Positions 8,833-17,722 of a stretch of 64,000 bases of DNA are shown here, one piece after another; within the stretch, counting starts at the first letter, position 1, and every line of letters begins with the position of its first letter. The notes beneath the pieces are model-generated. The model saw only the letters and a program-made list of their open reading frames with translations, made no database searches and was not told the DNA's origin. The DNA lies in assembly GCA_902787685.1 (NCBI GenBank), contig CADAHH010000005.1:1-64000 (forward strand). Reading direction: 5' to 3'. The translations under genes were made by a program, and so were the position numbers. This DNA comes from an uncultured Eubacteriales bacterium (lineage in GTDB: Bacteria > Bacillota > Clostridia > TANB77 > CAG-508).

Positions 8833-8858
8833 GACGTTTTAAACTTTATTTCGTTACA
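8833..8858 (-). promoter_or_regulatory. ECF-type autoregulatory promoter
   Basis: Minus strand TGTAAC (8853-8858), 16-base spacer, CGTC (8833-8836), just upstream of the ECF sigma gene. This matches the AAC / CGTC pattern of many Firmicutes ECF sigma factors. Confidence 0.6.
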
Positions 8859-9097
8859 AAATTTCTAAAATTTTTTAATAATTATTTTTCATAGAATTAT
8901 AATACCATACTGCATAAAAATCATCAATTATTTTTTTAGTAATATTACTTCAAAATATTAATTATATTTTTTTCAAAAGGGATTGGGATTTTATCCCATA
9001 TTTAACATTTGTGTATATACAAATGTGTTGCTTGTTAGGACATAAAAAATTCAATTTTTACATAATATAGACTTTCAATTTTACAAAAAATCAAACA

Positions 9098-9137
9098 AAA
9101 AATGCTCAAATTTTATCTCTAAAACTCAAGCATTTTT
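9098..9137 (-). terminator. Rho-independent terminator after the TnpV-linked gene
   Basis: Arms aaaaatgct and agcattttt separated by an A/T-rich loop, ending in a T run on the minus strand, shortly after the 83-residue ORF. The stretch between here and the ECF promoter (about 8860-9095) is AT-rich with no gene I can support. Confidence 0.6.
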
Positions 9138-9145
9138 AATCAATT

Positions 9146-9397
9146 TTATTTCAAAATTCCTAACTTTCTGAAATAAAAATATGCATCCATTCCACCTTTA
9201 AAATATATTTCATTTTCTTCAATTTCTTGCAATTTATAATTCAAAATTATAATTTTTGAAAGCATTTTACACTTTTGCTCTATATTTTGATACTCTAAAT
9301 TGTTATTTTTTAGATACATTCTCACATCTTCCATACTCTCAAAAAAGTCATCTTTATATGCTTCAAAAAATGGTATAAATCTGTCATCTTCCTTCAT
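9146..9397 (-). CDS. Small hypothetical protein next to tnpV
   Basis: An 83-residue helical, acidic protein ending in FKGGMDAYFYFRKLGIL. Its start is 15 bases after the end of the TnpV gene, so they form a pair. I recognise no family with certainty; small proteins with a similar GxxDxxxxxRxLG tail occur in Firmicutes mobile elements. Function unknown. Confidence 0.6.
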   Translation of the reverse strand: MKEDDRFIPFFEAYKDDFFESMEDVRMYLKNNNLEYQNIEQKCKMLSKIIILNYKLQEIEENEIYFKGGMDAYFYFRKLGILK

Positions 9398-9412
9398 TTT
9401 TATTCCCCTTTC

Positions 9413-9766
9413 TTAACAAAAAATTAGTTCTTTTTCTACAATTTCTTCTGCAATAATTTTAAAATTATTCATCAATTTTACCCATTCCATTTGATTATTT
9501 TCTTTTAATTTTTCTGTTACATTTTCTTTTTTACACATATTCTCAACTAATATTTTTACTTGTTCTTTTGCCTCCTTTTCTATCTCAAGTAAATGTTCAT
9601 TTAACTTATCATCCATTAGCAAAATAGTATAAATATCCATGTGATTATGCTTTAAATAATTTAATCTTAGTCTTCCATATTTTCCTATATTTTTATCTGG
9701 TTTTGCATTTGGAAATACCATTTCAGGTATATAATAATCGCCCACTTTTTTATAACTAATTTCCAT
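9413..9766 (-). CDS. TnpV-family transposon protein
   Basis: A 117-residue protein with the features of TnpV: IGKYGRLRLNYLKHNH near residues 27-42, LNEHLLEIEKEA in the middle, and NNQMEWVKLMNNFKIIAEEIV at the C-terminus. TnpV proteins are encoded in clostridial mobile elements such as those related to Tn4451, but their activity is undefined. It supports the view that this region is mobile or recently so. Confidence 0.85.
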   Translation of the reverse strand: MEISYKKVGDYYIPEMVFPNAKPDKNIGKYGRLRLNYLKHNHMDIYTILLMDDKLNEHLLEIEKEAKEQVKILVENMCKKENVTEKLKENNQMEWVKLMNNFKIIAEEIVEKELIFC

Positions 9767-9948
9767 TTTTCTTCTTCCTTTCTTACCAATTTTTTATTGA
9801 TTTTATCTGACTTTTATGCTTTATTCAAAACTATAAATTGCATAAAAATCATTATTTTTTACATTTGATTTTGTTGCATTTAGCATTATATTATTTAATA
9901 TTTATTTAAAAATATAATATAAATATAATAAATAATATATATTCTTTT

Positions 9949-10022
9949 CTCAGCTAGTAATTATATTCTCAGTTAGTATAAAGGGGAGGATTGTAAGGAG
10001 GGGAGGATTGTAAGGAGGGGAA
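9949..10022. repeat. Short direct repeats upstream of tnpV
   Basis: Two copies of ctcag(c/t)tagta at about 9949 and 9969 are followed by two and a half copies of a 17-base unit aaggaggggaggattgt (9981-10020). The stretch lies between tnpV and the ParB-like gene (9767-10044), which otherwise holds nothing I can identify. Confidence 0.6.
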
Positions 10023-10044
10023 AAGAAAAATTGTATATACAAAT

Positions 10045-10977
10045 CTATCTTGACAGATTTTCCCTTTGCCTTTGCTTTTTGTTGTGTTCCTGTATACACA
10101 TTACAATAAAATCTTCTATTTCAGTTTGTGTTACAATATTTTTAGGTATTACATTTTCAATTTTGCTTTTATTAATTTTTATTTTCTCAATTTGATTTGG
10201 CTTTTCTTCACTCATTACTTCTTCTATTTTTTCTTCCGTCAAAATTTTATCTTGACTTTGCTTTTTCATTAAAATTGCTTGTGCAAGTGATGGGGTACTT
10301 TCGTTATATTGCATAATATCAAGCAATATTTCCTGTTCATCTTTGGTCAAATATGAAATTTCCACTGCAGGTCTAAATGCTATTTTCTTTTCATCAACCA
10401 TTTGTAATATTTCTGGTATCAAATTTGTTAATCTTATATATCTTCTAATTTGTTCTCTACTTTCTCCTGCTTCTTCTGCTAATTGCTCATTAGTTCTTAA
10501 CTTTTCCACCAATGGTGTCGAAGTCAAATCTGTTCTTTTTCCTTGTCTTCCCATTGCTTCCATTTTCATTTTATAAGCGAATGCTTTCTCACTTGGTAAG
10601 ATTTCTTCTCTTTGCAGATTACTATCTACCATTAGAATTGTTGCTTCATCATCTGTTAATTCTCTTACTATACATGGTATTTCCCCAATATCTGCCAACT
10701 CGACTGCTCTTTTCCTTCTGTGTCCTGATACTATTTCAAATTTGTTGTCTTTTGTAGGTCTTACTATAATTGGATTTAATACTCCATTTTCTTTAATACT
10801 TTCTACCAAATTTTCCATTTGTTCATCATCTTTAACCTTAAATGGATGATTTTTAAAATTTTCTATTCTGTTTGTATCTATCTTTTCGACTCTACCCATA
10901 TAACTTCCATGCGTTCTTTCAAAAAAGTCATCTAAAGTTGGTAAATTATATGGTTCATGTATTTTTTTATTATTCAT
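10045..10977 (-). CDS. ParB/Spo0J-family protein
   Basis: About 310 residues from the ATG at 10977, chosen for its AGAGGTG site; a longer frame to 11025 lacks support. The ParB nuclease-like domain shows NPIIVRP, EIVSGHRRKRAVE (the GHRR box) and DSNLQRE. A helix-turn-helix region follows (EQLAEEAGESREQIRRYIRLTNLIP). The C-terminus is lysine-rich and less conserved. The neighbourhood (TnpV, recombinase, no parA) suggests an element-borne ParB rather than the chromosomal Spo0J. Confidence 0.88.
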   Translation of the reverse strand: MNNKKIHEPYNLPTLDDFFERTHGSYMGRVEKIDTNRIENFKNHPFKVKDDEQMENLVESIKENGVLNPIIVRPTKDNKFEIVSGHRRKRAVELADIGEIPCIVRELTDDEATILMVDSNLQREEILPSEKAFAYKMKMEAMGRQGKRTDLTSTPLVEKLRTNEQLAEEAGESREQIRRYIRLTNLIPEILQMVDEKKIAFRPAVEISYLTKDEQEILLDIMQYNESTPSLAQAILMKKQSQDKILTEEKIEEVMSEEKPNQIEKIKINKSKIENVIPKNIVTQTEIEDFIVMCIQEHNKKQRQRENLSR

Positions 10978-11010
10978 TCTAAAACACCTCTTTCTTAAAT
11001 TTAACAATAG

Positions 11011-11044
11011 AAAAAAAGACACCAATTTTTTATTTTGATGTCTT
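11011..11044 (-). terminator. Terminator between rlmD and the ParB-like gene
   Basis: On the minus strand, agacatc and ggtgtct arms enclose an A-rich loop and are followed by seven T residues. It probably ends the rlmD transcript. Confidence 0.75.
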
Positions 11045-11049
11045 TATAG

Positions 11050-11082
11050 GTGGTTTGCGGAAACATGTTTCCTACTAACCAC
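11050..11082. promoter_or_regulatory. Extended palindrome upstream of the ParB-like gene
   Basis: A perfect 14-base palindrome GGAAACATGTTTCC (11059-11072) is flanked by matching outer arms ggtggtt and aaccac. It does not match the parS consensus. It may be an operator for the adjacent ParB-like protein or a hairpin in the rlmD 3' end. Confidence 0.4.
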
Positions 11083-11177
11083 GTTATAATTATTTTTTAT
11101 AAATTTTAATCAATTTTATCATTTTTTAAGTCATTATTAGGTGTTTTTTTGATGTGTCAGAAACATCTCGAATTTGT

Positions 11178-12560
11178 TTATTTTTCAATACTTTCCTTCA
11201 ATTCTAATACAGCTACGCACTCCACATGATGACTAAATGGAAACATATCAAATGGCTGAATACTTTTTATTTCATATATATCTTCCATTTTAGATAAATC
11301 TCTTACTAAACTTGCGGGATTACAACTTATATATATAACTTTTCTTGGTTTTATTTCAAGGATATTGTTAATTGTTGTATTATCTAAACCTTTTCGAGGT
11401 GGGTCTACCATGACAACATCTGGAATTATTTTTTTATTTTTAATCAAATCTGCTAATATAAATTCTGCATCACCTGCAATAAACTCAGTATTTTCCATTT
11501 CATTAGATTTAGCATTTTCTTTAGCCATTTGGATTGCTTGTTCAACAATTTCTACACCATAAACTTTTCTAGCATGTTTTGCCATAAATAAAGAAATTGT
11601 ACCTATTCCACAATATAAATCAAAAACTATATCATCTTGTGTTATTTTAGCTTCTTCTACAGCATAATTATACATTGCTTCAGCTTGAATCGCATTAACT
11701 TGATAAAATGAAAGTGGTGAAATTTTAAACATGAAATCTCCAAGATAATCCTCTAAATACTCTCTTCCATAGATTAATTTATTTTTGTTACCTAAAATTA
11801 CATTTGTATTTTTTTTGTTAATATTAACAAAAATTGAACAAATCTCCCTACAAGCATAAAACAAATCAGTTGCAAAATCTTTTTCAAATGGTAAAAAATC
11901 TCCATTAATCACTATAATTACCATATATTCATTAAGACATTTTGATGATTTTACAATTATATGTCTAACTAATCCTGTTTGGTCTTTTTCATTATAAACA
12001 CTAATATGATATTTTTTAATGCAATCTAACACATATTTTGCTATTTGAACTGATTTTTCATTTTGAATCAAACAGTTTTCTATTGGAATTATTTCATGTG
12101 TTCTATTTGCAAATACTCCAATTACAGGCTTACCATCTTTATCAACACCTACAGGAAATTGCAATTTATTCCTATAATTATATGGATTCCCCATTCCCCA
12201 AGTTGGTTTAACTTTTATATTTGTTTTTAAATTTTTATTAACCAAGTTTTGAACCGCATTCTGCTTCATATTCAAGGTTTCCTCATAGTTAATATGCCTT
12301 AAATCACATCCTCCACATCTTTTATATGTTGTGCAATCAACTTCCGCTCTATTTGGAGATTTTTCTATAATTTCTATAATTTTTCCATATGCATATGATG
12401 ATAATACTTTTACAATTAAAACTTTTATTTTTTCACCTTTAATGGCATTTGGAATAAAAATAGTAAAATCATCTATTTTTGCGATTCCTTCTCCTTCAAA
12501 GCCGTTATCTATGATATCTACTATATATTCTTTATTTTTCTCTATGGGGATGGCCTTCAT
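11178..12560 (-). CDS. rlmD: 23S rRNA (uracil-5-)-methyltransferase, RlmD/RumA family
   Basis: A 460-residue TrmA-family enzyme that makes 5-methyluridine in RNA using SAM. Seen in order: an N-terminal TRAM-like domain (about 1-60), iron-sulfur cysteines CTTYKRCGGCDLRH, the SAM-binding motif VFDLYCGIGTISLFMA, DPPRKGLD, and the catalytic cysteine motif YISCNPASLVRDL. The start has an AGGAAAGG site. Firmicutes often carry two or three paralogues (rlmCD, trmFO substitutes), so the exact target uridine is not certain. Confidence 0.92.
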   Translation of the reverse strand: MKAIPIEKNKEYIVDIIDNGFEGEGIAKIDDFTIFIPNAIKGEKIKVLIVKVLSSYAYGKIIEIIEKSPNRAEVDCTTYKRCGGCDLRHINYEETLNMKQNAVQNLVNKNLKTNIKVKPTWGMGNPYNYRNKLQFPVGVDKDGKPVIGVFANRTHEIIPIENCLIQNEKSVQIAKYVLDCIKKYHISVYNEKDQTGLVRHIIVKSSKCLNEYMVIIVINGDFLPFEKDFATDLFYACREICSIFVNINKKNTNVILGNKNKLIYGREYLEDYLGDFMFKISPLSFYQVNAIQAEAMYNYAVEEAKITQDDIVFDLYCGIGTISLFMAKHARKVYGVEIVEQAIQMAKENAKSNEMENTEFIAGDAEFILADLIKNKKIIPDVVMVDPPRKGLDNTTINNILEIKPRKVIYISCNPASLVRDLSKMEDIYEIKSIQPFDMFPFSHHVECVAVLELKESIEK

Positions 12561-12582
12561 CTTATGCTTCCTTTCCTAAACA

Positions 12583-12805
12583 TAAAAAGCTCCCCCGCCT
12601 TAGCCGTTGATGTTCAAAATTTTTAACAACCTGCTCTCACAAACAGGTGGGTTCCTACCTTAATACTCATGGGCTTCTTACGAATATTTTTGTTAAAATA
12701 AAATAGAAGTAAGCATGCACGCCATATCAAGAGATTGGACCCTCTTTAAACTTGTAGGTTCTAAAAATTCTGCCTAAACGAACTACGCAGGGTAGCTTTT
12801 CTTAC
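12583..12805 (-). ncRNA. ssrS: 6S RNA
   Basis: About 220 bases on the minus strand with the architecture of 6S RNA: a closing stem (aaaagctaccctgc paired with ggcgggggagctttt), the conserved-looking tgcgtagttcgt bulge entry, a cctac...ttaaagagggtcc segment, gcgtgcatgc and a long central open region. It has its own promoter upstream. 6S RNA binds sigma-A RNA polymerase and mimics an open promoter. Assignment is by recalled consensus; the exact ends are approximate. Confidence 0.82.
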
Positions 12806-12820
12806 TATTAAGTTATTTTT

Positions 12821-12849
12821 ATAATACTACTATTTTTATAAATATTCAA
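12821..12849 (-). promoter_or_regulatory. Promoter of 6S RNA
   Basis: Minus strand -35 TTGAAT (12844-12849), 17-base spacer, -10 TATTAT (12821-12826). Confidence 0.65.
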
Positions 12850-12978
12850 GTATAAATTTGCTTATTTTGGTTTAAATTTTATATTTTTTTTCTTATTTCG
12901 TTTGTTTTCTATTAATATTCTTATTTTATATGCTATTTTTATTATTTGACATTTTTGTGGGCAATTAAAAAATCGCTC

Positions 12979-14901
12979 CTATGTTTTTTGCGGGCGATTA
13001 AAATCGCCCCTACATTCATGGCACACAAAATAAATTATCTGATATTTTTCTGCTTTTGTTTTAATTAATTTCATAGCATTTTCTATTTTTTCTTCATCTA
13101 GATTCACAAAAGGATCATCTAAAATTATAAAAGGCTTTTCATCTTCAAATAGACTTTCTATTAAACTTAATCTCATACATATATAAATTAAATCTTTATA
13201 ACCAGTACTTAGAAAATCTATTTTTTTGTTTGATCCATTTTCATTTACTTCAGCATTTAAATTTACATCTAAATTTACTTCCATTTTTGAACCATTAAGA
13301 ATCTCCAAATTCTTTATAAAACTATCTTGCATACCTTTTAAATAATGTGAAGAAAATTGCTCTTTTGCTGTACTTAAGTATTTTTTTGTTTTTTCTAAAA
13401 TACTTAAGTTTTGCTTCATTATTTCGATATTATCTGTAATTTCATCTATCTCATTTTCTATTTCAAAAGTATCAATAGATGCTTCTAAAACTTCAATTTG
13501 ATTTTGAATATAATTTTTTTCATCATTTAGTTTATTAATTTCTGCATTTAGATTGTTTAACTGTTTTTCAATTTCATCCTTGCTTACCTCTATTGTTTTA
13601 GGTGTGTATGAAGATAGTTCTTCAATATTATTTTGTTGTTCAAAAACTTGCATATTTTGTTGTTTTAATTCATAATCATTATTTAATTTATTAAGCTGCG
13701 CTTCTCTTTCTACCTGCTGTTTTTCATAAATTGAATTTAAAGTTTTAGCTGTATCTTCTAAATTTTCTTTTTCTAATTTTTTTCTTTCTAACTTGCCCTT
13801 TGTTTTTGCTATAAGCACACTATAAACTACAAAAACAAATGCAAATATTAGACATACAACTGACAAACAAATACCCACAGTAGTTAATTTCTTTATATAT
13901 AATATAACTGCAATAATTGCAATTATAGTTGCAATAGCTAGACTGCTTAATCCTATTTTTTTATTTTGTTTTAGTTTATTAGCTATTATTTCAATCTTGT
14001 TATCAATATTTTCTAACTTATTTTTATTATACTCTATTTTTTCATTAAGATCTGCATCAACCTTGTCTTTGTCTGCAAATTCTATTATACTTTTTTTACT
14101 TTCTTCTAATTGATTTTTTAAAAGTGTATAATGCTCTAATTTTGCCTTTTTACTTTCTTCTTCATTTATTGATTTTAATTCTTTTCTTAAATATTCCTGT
14201 AAAACCATTTTTTCAGCTAGTTGCTTTTTTATGCTCTCTAATGAAATCTTTCTTTCTTCTAATGTTTTCTCATCTATTTTACTATTTTCAAGCTTTTTTT
14301 CTAATTTTGTTTTCTCTAAAATAGCTTCATTTATTTCTCCTCTTCCACCTGTTTTTTTATATCTTTTAATAGCTTCATCTAAAGCATTTATTGCCTTTTC
14401 TGATGAATTAATATCATTTTCATTTTCTAAAATATTTCCAAGTTTAGCATTTAAGCTATCATTCATTGATACTTCCATATTTTGCCCAGAAATAAATGTA
14501 CTTCTCTCATATGCCTCTTTATTTAATTTAAAAATTTCTTCTCCAATGTTTTGAGAAAAGTCATCTGTTTCCAGATTTGTTGATAAGTCATATAGTTTAA
14601 ATGTATCATCAACTTCTTTTTTTTCAAAAAATCTTTCTATTTTATATTTCTTACCTTGTAGTTCAAATTCAATATTTCCGCCAAATTTGCCACCTTGCCA
14701 TGGTTCATATTTTTTTCTTTCTATTAATACTTTGGTATTTTTTTTGCTTTCTAGCCCATAAAACATAGCTTTTATAAAACTTGCAAAAGTAGTTTTTCCA
14801 AAGCCATTGTCTTCCTTAATTGTGTTTAATCCATCTTGAAAATCATAATCATAGTTTGATAGTTTTCCAAAATTTTCTATATGGCATTTAATCAATTTCA
14901 T
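12979..14901 (-). CDS. SbcC/YhaN-like AAA ATPase
   Basis: A 640-residue SMC/Rad50-like protein. Walker A is NGFGKTTFASF (about residue 33); long coiled coils occupy the middle; Walker B and signature are SGTGYKDL-like (FLSTGYKDLIY) and FIILDDPFVNLD near the end. A hydrophobic hairpin near residues 310-365 is like that of YhaN. It is paired with the SbcD/YhaO-like phosphoesterase upstream, suggesting a DNA-end processing complex. The last residues (after FVCHE) are encoded by a dispersed GGGCGATTTTAATCGCCC repeat, so the native C-terminus has been replaced. Confidence 0.85.
   Translation of the reverse strand: MKLIKCHIENFGKLSNYDYDFQDGLNTIKEDNGFGKTTFASFIKAMFYGLESKKNTKVLIERKKYEPWQGGKFGGNIEFELQGKKYKIERFFEKKEVDDTFKLYDLSTNLETDDFSQNIGEEIFKLNKEAYERSTFISGQNMEVSMNDSLNAKLGNILENENDINSSEKAINALDEAIKRYKKTGGRGEINEAILEKTKLEKKLENSKIDEKTLEERKISLESIKKQLAEKMVLQEYLRKELKSINEEESKKAKLEHYTLLKNQLEESKKSIIEFADKDKVDADLNEKIEYNKNKLENIDNKIEIIANKLKQNKKIGLSSLAIATIIAIIAVILYIKKLTTVGICLSVVCLIFAFVFVVYSVLIAKTKGKLERKKLEKENLEDTAKTLNSIYEKQQVEREAQLNKLNNDYELKQQNMQVFEQQNNIEELSSYTPKTIEVSKDEIEKQLNNLNAEINKLNDEKNYIQNQIEVLEASIDTFEIENEIDEITDNIEIMKQNLSILEKTKKYLSTAKEQFSSHYLKGMQDSFIKNLEILNGSKMEVNLDVNLNAEVNENGSNKKIDFLSTGYKDLIYICMRLSLIESLFEDEKPFIILDDPFVNLDEEKIENAMKLIKTKAEKYQIIYFVCHECRGDFNRPQKT
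12985..13012. repeat. Dispersed GGGCGATTTTAATCGCCC hairpin (copy 1)
   Basis: Short palindrome gggcgattaaaatcgcccct, also present near 36658, 59214 and 62650. A degenerate half copy lies next to it at 12959-12980. Here it forms the 3' end of the AAA ATPase coding sequence. Confidence 0.8.
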
Positions 14902-14937
14902 CTTAAATAATATTCCTCCCTTCTTTTAACAATTCGT

Positions 14938-15124
14938 TACTAGACTACCTTATAAATATATATTTTATCATTCCGTTTGGTGTCGCAATTTTCATATGTT
15001 CACCTATATAATGCTTATATAGGTGAACAATATCTGTCAATTGCTCCAGACCGCCCTACGCTTCGCTCCGGTTAAACGCTTACGCACTTCATTCTAAAAT
15101 ATATATTTATAAGGCTATTTAGTT
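14938..15124. mobile_element. Palindromic intergenic element (MITE-like), copy A
   Basis: Arms ccttataaatatatatttta (from 14948) and its complement (to 15114) enclose a less AT-rich core with an internal hairpin (ttcacctatata/tatataggtgaa) and a segment resembling aaccggagcgaagcgtaggg on the minus strand. No ORF. It separates the SbcC-like and SbcD-like genes. The core segment recurs in the element at 28066-28245. Confidence 0.6.
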
Positions 15125-15151
15125 TCACAATGCTGGAAAAGAATTTCCAAC

Positions 15152-16240
15152 CTACATTACTTCCTCTCCTGAAAGTGCTTTAATTCCAGTACTTATTATT
15201 TTACTTTGTTCTTCTTCTGATAAATCTTGAGATAAAACAAGCCTAATAAATTCACCTTTTAATGATGCATCATTTTGATAAGTCATAAAGTCAATTTTTA
15301 AAGTTGTTTCATCATATATTTTTGCAAAATAATAAATTGATTTATATTTCTTTTCTAGGTAATTTATATCTCTTTCTGAATCTACATCAACTTTGCCTTT
15401 TAAAACTATTTTTATAAGTGAATCTAAACTTATATTTTCAAGCTGACTATCTATCAATTTTTCAACATCTAAGGTAGAATTTGCATGTGTTACATCAACA
15501 TCTATTTCATATAAATTTTGTTCAGCAAAAGGAATAAATTTTGAAGTATATTTTAAACTTTCTTCATCAATATCTAATAAAACAAAACCTTTTTCTCCAC
15601 ATTCATCAAACCCTCTACCCTCTAGGCATCCAGAATAACAATATATCCCTCTTTGGTCAAGTTCAGCTTGTTTATATTTATGGATATGCCCTAAAGCTAA
15701 ATAATCTATATTCTTATTTTTAAGACTTGAAAGATTTATTATCTCTGTTTTATCCTTCATTTCGTATTTTGATTCTTGACCATGCATTGTAACAATATTA
15801 AAGTCGCCTTTATTTAAAAATAATGTACTATATATCTCATAATCTGTAAGTTTACCAAATTCAATACCTGAAATTGTAATCTTTCCATAAGTATATGTTG
15901 TCCACTTCTCAGAGTCAAATAATTTTAAATTTTCAGGTATTTCTTCTAAATTATCTAAAAATCCAGATTCATCATGATTTCCTTTTAAATAAATAAAATC
16001 AATTCCAGGATTTGAAATAATGCTATCAATTACAATATTTCTAGCTTTAACTGTAGTTTCCTTTTTATCAAATAAATCACCTGCAATTAGAATGCTTCTA
16101 ACATTATTATTTACTGCATATTTAATCATATTTTGATATGTGATTAATATCTCATCTCTACGTTCTTTTGCTTTTTTACTATCTAAATTAGATTTCATTC
16201 TTGAATCTAAATGTAAGTCACTACAATGAATTATTTTCAT
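15152..16240 (-). CDS. SbcD/YhaO-like DNA repair metallophosphoesterase
   Basis: A 362-residue calcineurin-type phosphoesterase. Metal-binding motifs are HCSDLHLD (start), IAGDLFDKK, YLKGNHDE, VTMHGQ and LGHIHKYK. The domain is that of Mre11/SbcD; the C-terminal part would contact the SbcC-like ATPase encoded next. The pair is split by a palindromic element rather than overlapping as in many genomes. Confidence 0.9.
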   Translation of the reverse strand: MKIIHCSDLHLDSRMKSNLDSKKAKERRDEILITYQNMIKYAVNNNVRSILIAGDLFDKKETTVKARNIVIDSIISNPGIDFIYLKGNHDESGFLDNLEEIPENLKLFDSEKWTTYTYGKITISGIEFGKLTDYEIYSTLFLNKGDFNIVTMHGQESKYEMKDKTEIINLSSLKNKNIDYLALGHIHKYKQAELDQRGIYCYSGCLEGRGFDECGEKGFVLLDIDEESLKYTSKFIPFAEQNLYEIDVDVTHANSTLDVEKLIDSQLENISLDSLIKIVLKGKVDVDSERDINYLEKKYKSIYYFAKIYDETTLKIDFMTYQNDASLKGEFIRLVLSQDLSEEEQSKIISTGIKALSGEEVM

Positions 16241-16265
16241 TTATTTCATCCTTTCCATTTTTATT

Positions 16266-16363
16266 TTTTCATTGGGGACTGTCCCAGTTGGGAAATAGTA
16301 AACTCTTTAGTCTTAGATTAAAATTTATCCTATTTTCCAAATGGGACTGTACCCAATGAAAAA
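16266..16363. repeat. GGGACTGTCCC-type dispersed palindrome (copy 1)
   Basis: Arms of about 32 bases, beginning ttttcattggggactgtccc and ending with an imperfect complement, form a long hairpin between yhaO-like and ygjV-like genes. Related short copies are at 18362-18418, near 37902, 45988-46018 and 50905-50940. Confidence 0.7.
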
Positions 16364-16369
16364 AAATTG

Positions 16370-16891
16370 TTAATCAGATTTTTTCCCTTTTATATCAAAT
16401 CTATATATTCCAATTATTGTCGAAACTGTTGTAATTAAATCTGAAATTGCTAAAGGGTATGCTCTACAAAAAATATCATATGCTACCCAAATTATTATAT
16501 TTATTAGAGCTATTTTTCTAATATTAGCTTCTTTTTTCTGTAAAATTATAATAGTATACAATATTGAACATATTATAGGCATAATATCTATATATTTATT
16601 AAATGTTATTGCACCTAATATTATTGATATAATTATATATAATGCTATTAATGCTTTAGGTACAGCTTTTTCATTTTTTTCGAAATAATTATTTATAAAT
16701 GTTTGAACTATAGCGAACAAGCAAATTATCGCTCCACTATAGCTCTTCAACAAATAGAAATTAATTGAAGAAAACAAATTTGCTAAAACATACCAAAAAA
16801 TAATTTGTTTTTTATTTTTCATTTGCATTGCTATAACATTTGAAATTATAACTAGAACCCCAAAAAACTGAGCAACATTAGATAAATCCAT
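16370..16891 (-). CDS. YgjV-family inner membrane protein
   Basis: A 173-residue protein with about six membrane helices and little else. The order of helices and the segment VIISNVIAMQMKNKKQIIFWYVLANLFSS fit the YgjV family, in two pieces GVLVIISNVIAMQMKNKK and QIIFWYVLANLFSS. No function is established for the family. It ends seven bases after the long hairpin to its left. Confidence 0.7.
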   Translation of the reverse strand: MDLSNVAQFFGVLVIISNVIAMQMKNKKQIIFWYVLANLFSSINFYLLKSYSGAIICLFAIVQTFINNYFEKNEKAVPKALIALYIIISIILGAITFNKYIDIMPIICSILYTIIILQKKEANIRKIALINIIIWVAYDIFCRAYPLAISDLITTVSTIIGIYRFDIKGKKSD

Positions 16892-16915
16892 ATTTTATTA
16901 AATTCCTTTCATAAT

Positions 16916-17701
16916 TCAGATTTTATATACTTTTCCTAGTAATTTCTCTTTAAAGCCCATTTTCTTATATATTTCTTCTGGATAATATCCTTTTTCTGTC
17001 TGTAAACATACTTCTTTTATGTTTAAATTTTTTAGTTCATTTATAATATAAGACATTGTTTGTTTACATACTCCTTTTCTTTTATATTCTTTTAATGTTG
17101 TAATATTGTATAGAACTGCATTATCTTGATTATATATTACTGTGGCTGTGCTTATTGGTTCATTGTTTTTCATTCCAAGGTAATTAATTATTTTAATATT
17201 ATCACTCCAATTATTTTTAAAGCTTCTTTCTATTGATATTTTATATCCTTCTGATAGTTTATCATATGGATCATCTGGATTATCTCCAGAAAATCCATCC
17301 ATTACTGCTTTGACAAATGTATTTTGCAAATTCTTATCAACCTTATATATTGAAAAATCAATACTGCTTTTATATGTTTTAAATTCATTTAGATTTTCTA
17401 AACACATCCAGCAATCAGTATATAATAATTCTAAGTTCATACTTTTTATTGCTTGTTCTAGTTTTTCATTCATAATATTTGAAGTTATATATATTACTGG
17501 TTTTCGATTTATTTGTTTCATTTTTAAAGCAACTTCTTTAGTGATTTTTGTTAAATTGATACCATTTTTTAAATATGCATAATTCCAATATTCATCTTCA
17601 ATTACATCACTATAATAAATATCATAGTTATCACTTTTTATAACATCAGAAAAAAACAAATTTAAATTTCCATTAAGATGTAACTTAATCATTTCTTCCA
17701 T
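16916..17701 (-). CDS. GNAT-family acetyltransferase
   Basis: 261 residues. The C-terminal half is a GNAT fold: TVIYNQDNAVLYNITTLKEYKRKGVCKQTM contains the acetyl-CoA-binding K/R-x-x-G-x-C/G pattern, seen as EYKRKGVCKQ, and the tail YPEEIYKKMGFKEK is typical of the family. The N-terminal half is a second, divergent GNAT-like domain. The substrate cannot be predicted. It follows the NUDIX gene with 21 bases between them. Confidence 0.8.
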   Translation of the reverse strand: MEEMIKLHLNGNLNLFFSDVIKSDNYDIYYSDVIEDEYWNYAYLKNGINLTKITKEVALKMKQINRKPVIYITSNIMNEKLEQAIKSMNLELLYTDCWMCLENLNEFKTYKSSIDFSIYKVDKNLQNTFVKAVMDGFSGDNPDDPYDKLSEGYKISIERSFKNNWSDNIKIINYLGMKNNEPISTATVIYNQDNAVLYNITTLKEYKRKGVCKQTMSYIINELKNLNIKEVCLQTEKGYYPEEIYKKMGFKEKLLGKVYKI

Positions 17702-17722
17702 TGGTAGTGTTTCCTTTCATTA

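Noticed and set aside
11059..11072. parS site
   Set aside because: GGAAACATGTTTCC differs from the parS consensus TGTTCCACGTGGAACA-type core; kept only as an unassigned palindrome.
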